From SIRX01 sp965214475 (GTDB lineage Bacteria; Actinomycetota; Rubrobacteria; Rubrobacterales; Rubrobacteraceae): a stretch of 64,000 nucleotides of DNA. Position 1 is the first letter of the stretch. Every line of letters starts with the position of its first letter. Where the stretch lies: positions 1,798,001 to 1,862,000 of the forward strand of contig OZ243953.1 of assembly GCA_965214475.1 (NCBI GenBank), given 5' to 3'. Below, one piece after another: positions 32,794-42,217 of this stretch. The translations under genes were made by a program, and so were the position numbers. Under the pieces are notes generated by a model. The model had not been told where the DNA came from, ran no database searches, and worked only from the letters and a program-made list of their open reading frames with translations.

Positions 32794-33864
32794 TCAGGCC
32801 GGGTAGAGTTCTTCAAGTAGAGGGTCTGTTACTTTCTCTATTGTCTGTATCTGATCTAGAGTAAGGTCCTCTTTCCAGGCTCCCGGAGTAGCCTTGCGAT
32901 AAAATTTGCCCGTTCCCTTTTCCTGATCGGGAATATTCTCCCAGGAGTGCTTCTCTACTGATTCGATCATCTTCTCCTCGTCCAGAGGGACTCCCAGCTC
33001 GGAGCAGATGCGTCTTACGGTTCCTGGAGAATCAGCCCGTAGCTCCTCATACCGGACGAGCACTTTCGGTCCCTCGTGTGCGTCGTAGGCGGCTTTGCTG
33101 TTACCGACGTTCTGCAAGTAATTTCTTGCCAGCTCCACTGCAGAAACCTTCGACTCTCTATCATTCTCCATCCTGGTCTTCTTACGCCAGCTTCCTTCTC
33201 TACGAGCATCCAGAGCAGAAGCCACGACGTCTCTGGGATCCCGCACTAGCAGGATCATCCGGCTCTCGGGGAGAGCCTCCATCATTAGAGGCGCTCCTAT
33301 GGACCCGTTGGGTTCTTTGACCACCAAATAATCGGTGACGCTCATTTCGGGAAACCGGGCACTGGCGCCCTCCAACACAAAGGACCGTATCGAGTTTAGC
33401 CAGGTCCTCTTGTGCCGGCCGAGAATGAAGTCCTTATCATTCCTGCGAAGCTCACCGGACCCAACGTAATAGTGTCTGCCGAAGAGCGTTCCTACCAAAG
33501 GCTCACGCCACACCGCATACCCTCCGAGGTCGCCCATCATGCGGGAAAGCCAGGTACTTCCTACCCGCGCCGTGCCGAAGATCCAGACAATGTTGGTGGG
33601 ATCGATGTTGCCGGGTGACTCTGTGCCTTCCACAACCAGATTCGCGGCGAGTTGGTCCTCGAGTAACTTTATCCTGCGGTTTGCATCCGCAACCCTCTGA
33701 CGCATTTTGCCCAGGTTTCTATCCTTATTATCCACCCGCCGTTGCAGTTGCTCGATCTGCTGGGACTGGACGCGAATCTGACGCTCCTGCTCTTCTATCT
33801 TTCTCTGTGCCTCTGCTGGATGTTTGTTCTCAAAGGCCGGCACCCCGGTTGCTCCTTTCGACAA
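32794..33864 (-). CDS. Sulfotransferase with N-terminal coiled coil (type A)
   Basis: Protein of 356 residues. Residues about 15-75 form a coiled coil (EEQERQIRVQSQQIEQLQRR). The PAPS 5'-phosphosulfate loop is IFGTARVGSTWLSRM (95-109), and the 3'-phosphate site is LLVRDPRDVVAS (205-216). The family moves sulfate from PAPS to a hydroxyl or amine of a glycan or lipid. The end GKFYRKATPGAWKEDLT is shared with the 33894 and 63538 genes and the 46640 relic, defining a local subfamily. It lies 29 bases downstream of the 33894 paralog, probably in one transcript. Confidence 0.87.
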   Translation of the reverse strand: MSKGATGVPAFENKHPAEAQRKIEEQERQIRVQSQQIEQLQRRVDNKDRNLGKMRQRVADANRRIKLLEDQLAANLVVEGTESPGNIDPTNIVWIFGTARVGSTWLSRMMGDLGGYAVWREPLVGTLFGRHYYVGSGELRRNDKDFILGRHKRTWLNSIRSFVLEGASARFPEMSVTDYLVVKEPNGSIGAPLMMEALPESRMILLVRDPRDVVASALDARREGSWRKKTRMENDRESKVSAVELARNYLQNVGNSKAAYDAHEGPKVLVRYEELRADSPGTVRRICSELGVPLDEEKMIESVEKHSWENIPDQEKGTGKFYRKATPGAWKEDLTLDQIQTIEKVTDPLLEELYPA

Positions 33865-33893
33865 GATTGTCTCGTCTACACCGGGCGAGGCTT

Positions 33894-34991
33894 CTATGAT
33901 GAGTAAAACTCCTCCAAGATGGGGGCCGTTATCTGTTCGATAGTGTCTATCTGCTCAGCGGTCAGGTCTTCTCTCCAGCTACCGGGAGACGCTTTACGAT
34001 AAAACTTCCCCGGACCTCGTTCTTTCTCCGGAATACTCTCCCAGGAGTGTTTCTCTACCATCCGCGCAAGCTCTTCTCCGGCAACGTCTATCTCCAACTC
34101 GGAATAGATACGCTTCATGACTCCCAGAGGATCTACCAGAAGATCCTCGTACTTGACGAGAGTCTTGCGGCCTTTGTGGGCTTCGTAAGCTTCCTTCGCT
34201 TTTCCCACGCCTTGCAGGTAGCTGTTTGCTCTGCTTCTCACGAAATCGTCCGGCCTCTCGTTCGCTGTCACCAGCCCTTCTACGTTGTCGTTCTGGTGGC
34301 GCTCGTAGGCCCAGCTACCCTTCCTGAAAGCGTCGAGAGATGAGGCGGCGACGTCCCTGGGGTCCCGGATAAGCAAGACCATGCGGCTCTCCGGTAGCGC
34401 CTCCATAAGCAACGGCGCGCCCACGGAGCCGTGCGGCTCCTTCACGATCAAAAACCGTTCCCGGCCTACTCTGGGAAATCGGGCATTGGCTCCGTCGAGG
34501 ACGAAGTTTCTGATCGACTTTATCCAGGTCTCTCTCTGACGGTTTCCCAGAATAAAGATCTTACTCCTGCGTTGTCCGAGCCGCGCCCGCGTGTAGTAGA
34601 AGCTCCCAAAAAGATCCCCAACAGAGGGCTCGAACCAGACGGTATGATCTTCTATGTCCCCCATCATGCGAGAGAGCCAGGTGCTCCCGGTCCGTCCATT
34701 GCCAAAGATCCAGACGATGTTTTCGGGATTTACGCCGTTCCTGCTGGGGTAGTGACCTTCGGCAGGTTTGGCCTCCAATGCCTCGATCCGTCGTCCTCTG
34801 TTCTCGATAGCTTTTCTTTGCTGTTTCACGATGCTCCTGGCCCGGGCTAGCTCTCGTTCCTTTTCTTTCAGCCGGGCTTCGAGAGCCCGGTAATCGGGAA
34901 CCGAACCGCGTGTAATGCCAAAGTCCAGGTTTACGAAAGCTTTTACGCCCCGAATCAGTCCGAAAACGCTGTGGCTTCTGAAGTTCGGCAT
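33894..34991 (-). CDS. Sulfotransferase with N-terminal coiled coil (type A)
   Basis: Protein of 365 residues and paralog of the 32794 gene. A coiled coil occupies residues about 35-75. The PAPS loop IFGNGRTGSTWLSRM lies at 95-109, VKEPHGSIGAPLLMEALPE is around 185-205, and the 3'-phosphate site LLIRDPRDVAAS follows. It starts one base after the methyltransferase gene ends, so the methyltransferase and both sulfotransferases form one operon reading 35753 to 32794. The acceptor glycan is unknown. Confidence 0.87.
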   Translation of the reverse strand: MPNFRSHSVFGLIRGVKAFVNLDFGITRGSVPDYRALEARLKEKERELARARSIVKQQRKAIENRGRRIEALEAKPAEGHYPSRNGVNPENIVWIFGNGRTGSTWLSRMMGDIEDHTVWFEPSVGDLFGSFYYTRARLGQRRSKIFILGNRQRETWIKSIRNFVLDGANARFPRVGRERFLIVKEPHGSVGAPLLMEALPESRMVLLIRDPRDVAASSLDAFRKGSWAYERHQNDNVEGLVTANERPDDFVRSRANSYLQGVGKAKEAYEAHKGRKTLVKYEDLLVDPLGVMKRIYSELEIDVAGEELARMVEKHSWESIPEKERGPGKFYRKASPGSWREDLTAEQIDTIEQITAPILEEFYSS

Positions 34992-35753
34992 CTAGTTTTT
35001 GGTAGCCCAGATAATATCTTGCCGGAAGACGCTACCGTCCCTTCCAGGCCAGGCTCCGTAACGGATGGGGTCGGATAGCTTCAGGCCGTACTTCTCGTAT
35101 AAGCTCCGCACAATGTCCTCGTCGTGGGCGATAGCGACCTCGGGAATATTTTTATTCTGCACGCGGTATTCGCCGTAATCGTGAGGAAAGCGGGGTCCTT
35201 TGGTAATTTCACCGGCTTCGATGCTCTCTCTGGACTCTTTGTTCAGGAGGAAGTAAGAGATTACGCATCGTCCGCCACTTTTGAGTACCCGGCTCGTGTG
35301 GGCTATGTAGTTCTCCATGTCCGCAGGGAGCAGATGGGTAAAAACAGACGCGAGAAATACGAAGTCAAAAGATCCATCTTCATAGGGAAACCTGTACTCG
35401 CTCGCCCGCTGGCTGCCGCCGGGATTGTAGCTCTTATTGTAGATGTCCGCGACCTGAAAGTGAAAGTTGGGATACCGGGGCGTGATGTTCTCCCGGCACC
35501 AGGCAATGCTCTCAGGAGATACGTCGAAGCCCTCGTAAGAGCCGGCCCGGCTCAGGTATTCGGCCAGAGGAATGGCTATCCGTCCGAGGCCGCATCCGGC
35601 GTCCAGCACGCGTTTTTCGGTTCCAAGGCCGTTTGGCGGGCTCGTGAGCATCTTCGCCCAATGTCCTCCGACCGCTTTATATCCTCTTCCGCCACCACCG
35701 AGATAACTCAGCTCTTCCGGCGGGGAAAGATCGTTCGAGTCTTCTAAAGTCAT
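34992..35753 (-). CDS. Class I SAM-dependent methyltransferase
   Basis: Protein of 253 residues with a Rossmann SAM site: RVLDAGCGLGRIAIPLAEY (about 48-66), acidic strand end GFDVSPESI (about 74-82), and FDFVFLASVFTHL (about 128-140). It most resembles glycan O-methyltransferases in polysaccharide loci. Directly abuts the downstream sulfotransferase gene. The region 35754-35899 upstream is AT-rich and shared with the divergent 35900 gene. Confidence 0.85.
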   Translation of the reverse strand: MTLEDSNDLSPPEELSYLGGGGRGYKAVGGHWAKMLTSPPNGLGTEKRVLDAGCGLGRIAIPLAEYLSRAGSYEGFDVSPESIAWCRENITPRYPNFHFQVADIYNKSYNPGGSQRASEYRFPYEDGSFDFVFLASVFTHLLPADMENYIAHTSRVLKSGGRCVISYFLLNKESRESIEAGEITKGPRFPHDYGEYRVQNKNIPEVAIAHDEDIVRSLYEKYGLKLSDPIRYGAWPGRDGSVFRQDIIWATKN

Positions 35754-35899
35754 CTTCCCTCTGGCGTCACACTTTCGGGCACTGAAAACAGGTAGATTAT
35801 ATCAATACGGATCATAAAATATATTAGACTGCGCGGAGCCGAGACAATAGGGCTCGAGCGCAGCAGTGTAACTTTTTGGCAGTCTCCGAGTGGAGGTAG

Positions 35900-36988
35900 A
35901 TGACCGGCAACGAACACGCAGCCGAATCAGGGTCGGGTAACACGAATAACTCACATACCCTTATAGTGAACCTGGTCGGGAGAGAAAAAAAGGTGCTAGA
36001 CGTCGGGACCGCAACAGGATATGTGGCGGAGGTCCTATCAGGATACGGGTGCCAGGTGACAGGCATAGAAGTGGATCCCGAATCCGCCCGTAAGGCCGAG
36101 GGAGTCTGCCAAAAAGTCGTGGTTGGAGACGTGGAGAACCTGAACCTGTTCGGTGAGTTGGAGAAAGAGTCATTCGACGTGATCGTCTTCGGTGACGTGT
36201 TGGAGCACCTGAAGGACCCGTTACATACCCTCAAACGCCTCAAGCCGTTCCTGAGCCCCGAAGGGTACATGGTGGCCTCTATTCCAAACGTGGCCCACGG
36301 TAGCGTGCGGCTGGCGCTTTTGCAGGGCAAGTTTCAGTACCAATCGCTCGGGTTACTCGACGACACACACCTGCGGTTCTTCACCCGAGAAAGCGTAGAG
36401 CAACTCTTCGGGGAAGCCGGATTCTTTATAGGCGAGCTGGAGCGCACCCGGCGCGGCATCCTGGACACCGAGATAGAGGTAGACCGCAACCTGTTTACGA
36501 GTGAGGCTCTACGCCTGGTCCAGTGTGACCCCGAAGCCGAGACCTACCAGTTCGTGCTGACGGCCTACCCTTCGGGAGAACACGGAACCCTTGCGAAGCT
36601 CTCAAACCGGGTTCGTCTGCTCTCAGAGCAACTTTCTCGGAAAGAGACGGAGATTCAGGAGCTAAACGAAAACACCCGCAGCCAGGATAATCTGCGGCGG
36701 CAGCTAAACGCCTGTAGCCAGCAAGTAGCGGATCGGACAGGAGAAATACGCAACCTGAACAGGGAACTGCGCCATTTGGGCGAGTTGCAACGGCGGCTGA
36801 CGGATCGTCAAGAAGAGCTCGCGGCGAGTAGAGAAGAAGTTACGAGGCTCACGCAAGAGGTAGCCAACCGTAATCACCAACTCGCCAACCGCGAAAAAAC
36901 TATCCGGCAATTAAACAACGAACTAGATCGGTTGCGTAAAGAGAGCGTAAGAAACGCTGGTTCCGGGCAAAAAATTATCCATGAATAA
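35900..36988 (+). CDS. SAM methyltransferase with C-terminal coiled coil
   Basis: Protein of 362 residues. Residues about 25-215 form a class I methyltransferase (KVLDVGTATGYVAEVL at 31-46, TGIEVDPESARKAEG, VIVFGDVLEHLKDP at about 94-107). The last 140 residues are coiled coil with regular Gln/Arg/Asn registers (LRHLGELQRRLTDRQEELAA). Such methyltransferase-coil proteins are found among O-antigen and glycan capping enzymes, where the coil can measure chain length or assemble a complex. Its stop overlaps the next start by eight bases. Confidence 0.85.
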   Translation: MTGNEHAAESGSGNTNNSHTLIVNLVGREKKVLDVGTATGYVAEVLSGYGCQVTGIEVDPESARKAEGVCQKVVVGDVENLNLFGELEKESFDVIVFGDVLEHLKDPLHTLKRLKPFLSPEGYMVASIPNVAHGSVRLALLQGKFQYQSLGLLDDTHLRFFTRESVEQLFGEAGFFIGELERTRRGILDTEIEVDRNLFTSEALRLVQCDPEAETYQFVLTAYPSGEHGTLAKLSNRVRLLSEQLSRKETEIQELNENTRSQDNLRRQLNACSQQVADRTGEIRNLNRELRHLGELQRRLTDRQEELAASREEVTRLTQEVANRNHQLANREKTIRQLNNELDRLRKESVRNAGSGQKIIHE

Positions 36989-38015
36989 CCAGCACCCAGG
37001 TCAACCCACGCCGCAAAAAGCGGAAGAAGCCTACGAGCTTCTCGCCGGCTATCGGTTCGCGCAGAGATACGTGGAGGGCAAAACCGTGGCCGCCATCAGC
37101 CCGGTAGAACCCGGTTACGGAATCTGGGCGCTCACCGAGACCGCTGAATCGGTTACCGGAATCTTGGGGATCGGCGAGGCTCACAATCGCGCTGCGAGCC
37201 GCTATTCTGCTCCAAACCTGGATTACCAGGAGGCGGAATTCCCCAGACTACCGTATGCCCAAGATCACTTCGACGTGGTGATTGCTTTCAGGCTCATCGA
37301 AAAAATGGAAGATCCGGAAACCACCGTAGCAGAGATAAAACGGGTATTGAAGAGAGATGGCCTGCTGATACTCTCCACCCCGGACAAGCAGACCCATTCC
37401 AATAACCGCAACCACGGGGTCGCCGGCAACAGGGAGCTTTACGTACCGGAACTTCGGGAGATGCTGGAGGACCGTTTCGACGACGTACGCCTGTACCGGC
37501 AGGGAAGTGTGTTTGGGAGTTTGATCTTTTCGGAAAGCTCAACCGGCGACACGAAGGTCGAGGGGGCAAGCTTTTCATCCACCGTGCCGGCCTTCAGCCC
37601 GGACTTTCCAGATACACAGTTCGTTCTCGCAGTGTGCAGCGACGCCGAGATACCAGACACGGAGAACGAATATCCCTACCTGCTACTAGACTACGAACGG
37701 CGCTTGTTCGAAGAGTACGAAGACCTTCAAGAAGACGTGCAACTCCTAAGGGAGGAGATACAACTCATGCAGGAGACCGAAGTCCAGGCCTTCCGGGATG
37801 CTACCAAGTTCCGGGGCAGCGAGATCTCCTATCTCACCACCCGCCTCGAACGCCTCGAAGAAAGCGAACGGCATCTCCAGCCTCTGGTAGAGAGCTTGCA
37901 AGTCCAGAACAAAACGCTGAAAGAACAACTGGAATCTATAGAGAACTCTCGCACCTGGCGCGTGTTTAACCCGTACCGAAGGTTGCGTACCATGTTGAAC
38001 CATAAGGAGAAATAA
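36981..38015 (+). CDS. SAM methyltransferase-like protein with coiled-coil tail
   Basis: Protein of 344 residues. The N-terminal two thirds resemble a methyltransferase of the Methyltransf_11 type (FDVVIAFRLIEKMEDPETTV near 95-114, IKRVLKRDGLLILSTPDK near 118-135). The first SAM loop is poor (ISPVEPGYGIWALTETAESV) with no GxGxG, so SAM binding is uncertain. Residues about 235-320 are coiled coil, ending in the tail ENSRTWRVFNPYRRLRTML shared in type with other proteins of this island. Overlaps the 35900 gene by eight bases. Confidence 0.75.
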   Translation: MNNQHPGQPTPQKAEEAYELLAGYRFAQRYVEGKTVAAISPVEPGYGIWALTETAESVTGILGIGEAHNRAASRYSAPNLDYQEAEFPRLPYAQDHFDVVIAFRLIEKMEDPETTVAEIKRVLKRDGLLILSTPDKQTHSNNRNHGVAGNRELYVPELREMLEDRFDDVRLYRQGSVFGSLIFSESSTGDTKVEGASFSSTVPAFSPDFPDTQFVLAVCSDAEIPDTENEYPYLLLDYERRLFEEYEDLQEDVQLLREEIQLMQETEVQAFRDATKFRGSEISYLTTRLERLEESERHLQPLVESLQVQNKTLKEQLESIENSRTWRVFNPYRRLRTMLNHKEK

Positions 38016-38044
38016 ATAAAAGCCTTGACCTCTGGAATTTTTTA

Positions 38045-41008
38045 GTGTCATCGAACCCGAACAACAAGCCGGATCGTCCCGGAAGACCTTACATAAAGGA
38101 TCTCCGACTACCGCGTCTGGACGAGCAGTATCCAACCTGGGTCAAGAACAATCGCCTCAGGAGTGCCGAGTTGTCTCGTCTCAGACAAGAATCCGCCGGC
38201 CTCCGGTACAAACCGCTGTTTACCATCTTACTAACAGTCAGAGCCCCGTCACAGAACCTGCTGAAGCGTACGCTCGACTCTGTAATGAGCCAAGTTTATC
38301 CCTTCTGGGAGTTGCTCGTCTGCACCGCAGCCGTTCCCGAGACAGATACCGGAGATACGCTGGGTTTGTATAAACGGTTGGACGAGAGAATAGGAGTCGA
38401 GTACCTGGACGCAGATAAAGGTAGCGTGCGTGCAGAAAACCAGGCACTATCTCTCGCCGGTGGCGATTTTGTCATCTCTTTGAAGGAAGAAGACGAGCTC
38501 TCACCGGACGCCCTCTTCGAGATCGCCAGACTACTGCAAGGGCACCACGATGCGGATGTGATCTACTCAGACCAGGATGAGATAGACGCTGCGGGGACAA
38601 GATCCCACCCCCGTTTCAAACCAGATTGGTCACCGAACCTGCTTTTTTCTAACAACTACATCTCACGCCCATGCTTTTACAGTAGAAGCCTCCTAGAAGA
38701 GCTTGGTGGCTGGCGAGAAGGTTTCGAGGGTGCGGAAGACTACGACCTGATCCTGAGGTCTACCGAGAAAACCAACGAGATACATCACGTTCCAAAAATT
38801 TTGTATCATCAACGTGAAATATCCCATCCCGAGTGTCTTTCCTACGGTCACGCAGCACAGGAGCCTGCGCGCCATGCACTCACTGAAGCACTAAACAGGC
38901 GAGACGTAAACGGTACCGTTGAGAACGGTATCATCGAGGGGAGCTTCCGGGTCCGGTTCGAGATCAAAGGAAATCCTAAGGTAAGCATTATCGTTCCGAC
39001 CAGGGACAATCTCCCTATGTTGAAAAGTTGTATAGAGAGCATCGAGCACCGCACCTCATACGAAAACTACGAGCTGCTGATCGTAGACAACGAAAGCGAA
39101 GACCCGGCAACGGTTGAGTATTTCGACTCTGTGCCGCATCGCGTAGTCCAATTTAAAGAACCGTTCAACTTCTCCAGGCTCAACAATTTCGCCGTTTCTG
39201 AAGCCTGGGGAGAGTTCGTACTATTTCTAAACGACGACACGATGGTTCTCTCCGACGGGTGGTTGGAAGCCATGCTCTCCCACGCCCAGAGGCCAGAAAT
39301 CGGCGCTGTCGGGGCGAAGCTGCTCTATCCCGGAGAACGCATACAGCACGGTGGGGTACTTATAGGAGTAGGGAACGTTTGGGGGCCAGGCGTCGCAACA
39401 CACTCTCACCAGCACTATCCTTCAGACTCTCCAGGCTACATGGGCTCCCTTATGGTGGACAAAGACTACAGTGCGGTGACGGCGGCCTGTATGATGCTCC
39501 GTCGCCCGATATTCGAGGAAGTCGGCGGTTTCGAGGAAGACCTGGGCGTGGCCTTCAATGACGTGGACTTGTGCATGAGAATCCGGGAAAAGGGCTACCA
39601 GATCGTCTACACACCCTTCGCCAGACTCTGCCACCACGAGTCCGCGAGCCGCGGCCACGGCAGTAACCGCACAGAAGCCCTGTACATGAGAAAACGCTGG
39701 GGAAAGACTCTGGACGAGGATCCCTACTACAACCCGAACTTCTCGCTCGGAGATGGAGATTTCCGCCTGAGGGCAGACATGCTAAGGCCCAGGGTACTCC
39801 GGACAGAGTCTGAAAATGATGCTGCCGCGCACCAGGAACATCCGCAAGAGATGGAAAAAGAAGAGTTGAGAAGTTATATAGAGGCCCGGCAAGCGAACGC
39901 GCGATCCTCGCGCAGTACAAGCCTGATGCCTACCCAGAAACGAAACGCAAAAGCAACCTGGAACCGGTCGGACAAAAGAAGTAGCCCTGCAACCAGTCCT
40001 CAGCCAACCACTTTCTTTATCGTCGGCCAGCCCAAATCTGGCACTTCGTGGGTCCGCTCCACGCTGGACTCTCATCCGCAGATATCTTGTTTGGGAGAGG
40101 GCAAGTTCTTCGGCCGAGATTTCAAAAAAGCCAATCCCTCTAGCGGCGGACGGCTACCCAGCCTGTACAGCCTCTTCGCCGACTCGGAGGAACTCAAGGT
40201 TTGGGCAAAAGCGGTGGGGCCCTGGATAGGCCGCACGCCCAACCCCGGAGTGCGCCGGCGCGAGTTGGAACGTCACACAAAAGGGTTGGCCCGCGCGGCC
40301 ATAGAATACTTTTTGGAAGACGAACGGAGGAAGTCGGGCAAACCCATAGTCGGTGACAAAACGCCCGCCCACATCGCCTACATGAAAGAGATACACGAGT
40401 TCTTCCCGGAGGCCCGGATCATCCACGTCATCCGCGACGGGAGAGACCAGGCTATCTCTTCCATGTTTCACTGGTGGAAGGAGTCAGATAAACCCCAGTT
40501 CTCCAACCTGCCTCCCAGCATCCTTCGCTCCAAAGAGCTGTACGAAACGAACCGAGAGAGCTTCGGGCCAAACGGGGAGAGTATATTTGATGAAGAAGTT
40601 CTGAGAGGTTTGGCCCGCGGCTGGAGAGATAACGTAATGCGGGCGAGAGAAGACGGCCCCAGACTCTTTGGCGAAAACTACTTTGAGGCCAGGTATGAGG
40701 ATCTCCTGAAAGAGCCAGAGAAAATCTTCGCGGGGATGATGCACTTCCTGGGCGCTGACTCCAGTACGGATCTGGTGAAGAAATGCGTACGAGACAACAG
40801 CTTCGAGCGTTACACCAAAAATAGACCTAGGGGAACCGAGGACCCCAAGTCGTTCTTCCGCAAGGGAATCTCTGGGGACTGGAAGAACTACTTTACGGTA
40901 CACGACCACAAGACTTTCGACGATGTGGCCGGAGACTTACTGGCTCGTTTGGAATACGCAAGCAAAGACGAGTGTCGAACCGGGATGTCTGGCCGCGATC
41001 TGGAGTAG
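38045..41008 (+). CDS. Three-domain fusion: two GT2 glycosyltransferases plus a sulfotransferase
   Basis: Protein of 987 residues with a GTG start. Domain 1 (about 57-290) is a GT2-like fold: FTILLTVRAPSQNLLKRTLDS, VIYSDQDEID as DxD. Domain 2 (about 311-530) is a full GT2 domain: VSIIVPTRDNLPMLKSCIES, LFLNDDTMVLSDGWLEAM, GGFEEDLGVAFNDVDLCMRI. Domain 3 (about 653-970) is a sulfotransferase: FFIVGQPKSGTSWVRSTLDS (PAPS loop), IHVIRDGRDQAISSMFHW (3'-phosphate site), SFFRKGISGDWKNYFT near the end. The first two domains are a familiar pair in rhamnan-type enzymes; the added sulfotransferase suggests sugar addition and sulfation by one polypeptide. Confidence 0.9.
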   Translation: MSSNPNNKPDRPGRPYIKDLRLPRLDEQYPTWVKNNRLRSAELSRLRQESAGLRYKPLFTILLTVRAPSQNLLKRTLDSVMSQVYPFWELLVCTAAVPETDTGDTLGLYKRLDERIGVEYLDADKGSVRAENQALSLAGGDFVISLKEEDELSPDALFEIARLLQGHHDADVIYSDQDEIDAAGTRSHPRFKPDWSPNLLFSNNYISRPCFYSRSLLEELGGWREGFEGAEDYDLILRSTEKTNEIHHVPKILYHQREISHPECLSYGHAAQEPARHALTEALNRRDVNGTVENGIIEGSFRVRFEIKGNPKVSIIVPTRDNLPMLKSCIESIEHRTSYENYELLIVDNESEDPATVEYFDSVPHRVVQFKEPFNFSRLNNFAVSEAWGEFVLFLNDDTMVLSDGWLEAMLSHAQRPEIGAVGAKLLYPGERIQHGGVLIGVGNVWGPGVATHSHQHYPSDSPGYMGSLMVDKDYSAVTAACMMLRRPIFEEVGGFEEDLGVAFNDVDLCMRIREKGYQIVYTPFARLCHHESASRGHGSNRTEALYMRKRWGKTLDEDPYYNPNFSLGDGDFRLRADMLRPRVLRTESENDAAAHQEHPQEMEKEELRSYIEARQANARSSRSTSLMPTQKRNAKATWNRSDKRSSPATSPQPTTFFIVGQPKSGTSWVRSTLDSHPQISCLGEGKFFGRDFKKANPSSGGRLPSLYSLFADSEELKVWAKAVGPWIGRTPNPGVRRRELERHTKGLARAAIEYFLEDERRKSGKPIVGDKTPAHIAYMKEIHEFFPEARIIHVIRDGRDQAISSMFHWWKESDKPQFSNLPPSILRSKELYETNRESFGPNGESIFDEEVLRGLARGWRDNVMRAREDGPRLFGENYFEARYEDLLKEPEKIFAGMMHFLGADSSTDLVKKCVRDNSFERYTKNRPRGTEDPKSFFRKGISGDWKNYFTVHDHKTFDDVAGDLLARLEYASKDECRTGMSGRDLE

Positions 41009-41029
41009 GTACCAGGGAGTTCGAACACT

Positions 41030-41344
41030 CCGAAGATCCGCCCGCAGTAGTTGATCCCAACCCGGAACTCCGCGAGCCTCGTTCGCGAAAAGAAACCTGG
41101 CGCAAAAGTCGCTTCGGTGTCGATAGAAAGCATCCCCAAACCGTGGGTAGAAAAAGAACACTGCTACAACGCCGAGCACACGGGTCTACTGTATCTAGGA
41201 TTGGAGCCACACTACCTCTCAGACTTCCCTTTGGACTCGCTACTAAACATAGCACTAGAGTACCGGGAGAGGATCGACAAGAGCATAGTGTTGCCCAGTG
41301 TAAGCTGGCGGGAAGGCAAAAAGAAGGTGGAAGAGAAGGTGTGA
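41030..41344 (+). pseudogene. C-terminal relic of UDP-sulfoquinovose synthase (SqdB)
   Basis: An open tail encodes IPKPWVEKEHCYNAEHTGLL, then YLGLEPHYLSDFPLDSLLNI and PSVSWREGKKKVEEKV. This matches the end of SqdB/SQD1 (PRxExEEHYYNAxHTxLxxLGL, then LLDSLLN, then PxVxW), as I recall from the plant and cyanobacterial proteins. The first roughly 300 codons with the NAD loop and active site are missing. SqdB makes UDP-6-sulfo-quinovose from UDP-glucose and sulfite. A complete copy may exist elsewhere in the genome. Confidence 0.7.
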
Positions 41345-41415
41345 GGGAGCCGGCCGCTCTGTGACAGGGTTTTTTGCAGTACCTCTGAGAAGCTGACAAG
41401 AGCGACCCAGGGGGG

Positions 41416-42093
41416 TCAAAAGGAGTAGTCGAAGGTTTCTACGTCCTTCTGGAATCGCTCGTGGACGAGTCCTGCGAGCCGCTCGTCGTAGAAGTCGGTG
41501 TAGCTGCGAGACTCTCTGCCCGGAGAGGCCAGCTTATGTGGTAGCTCTATGCTTCCGGCTGCGCCGATTCTTTCCGTCACGTAAGTAAAGTCTTTCTCCA
41601 ACCTCTCGAAGTGTCCGACGAAGTCTGCCAGGACCTGTCCGTCCGGCCCGCACAGGGTTACGTACTGTGACCTGAAGTGAGGGTTGGCTTCCTCGTCCGG
41701 GATCTTATGTACCGCCTCGACAAACTCAGTAAACGACATACCAATGTATAGCTTGACGCCTTCGTATTCCGGTTGCCTGAAGCCCTTCCTGCCAGGAGTG
41801 AGCTTCTGAAGGTAGCAGGAAACAAGCCTATCCCAAGGATTGCGTACAAAAGCGAACTTGAAGTAGCTTCGGTATTTGCCTTCGATCTTTCTAAGAAGAG
41901 CCTTCCTGTTGATCTGAAGGCCAGAAGCGTCGAAAGCTTCGTGGACCGAGAAAATCTCTTCTCGCAGCGGTGACTTGAACTCATCCTCTAGCAAGGGCAA
42001 GAACGCGGTCTTTATCGAAGTACACGCCACCTTCTGCAATACGAAGTATATGAAACGGTGCTCATCGGACACTATATATTTGGTGTATCGCAT
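41416..42093 (-). CDS. Sulfotransferase, family-2 (carbohydrate) type
   Basis: Protein of 225 residues with the Sulfotransfer_2 pattern of chondroitin/HNK-1-like enzymes: FVLQKVACTSIKTAF (17-31) as the 5'-phosphosulfate site and FKFAFVRNPWDRLVSCYLQK (78-97) as the 3'-phosphate site. It differs clearly from the other sulfotransferases in the window, which belong to the family-1/3 type. It stands alone, and a 124-base AT-rich gap separates it from the next gene. Confidence 0.87.
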   Translation of the reverse strand: MRYTKYIVSDEHRFIYFVLQKVACTSIKTAFLPLLEDEFKSPLREEIFSVHEAFDASGLQINRKALLRKIEGKYRSYFKFAFVRNPWDRLVSCYLQKLTPGRKGFRQPEYEGVKLYIGMSFTEFVEAVHKIPDEEANPHFRSQYVTLCGPDGQVLADFVGHFERLEKDFTYVTERIGAAGSIELPHKLASPGRESRSYTDFYDERLAGLVHERFQKDVETFDYSF

Positions 42094-42217
42094 CTTTTAA
42101 GACGACACTCCGGTGTGTACTCGACGCGAAACCTTTGAATTACTCTGAAGTTTGTCGTTGCCGATTTTTCGAGCCCCCGTGAAGGGTAGCATAGAATCTC
42201 GTTGGCAAAGCCTCTGA

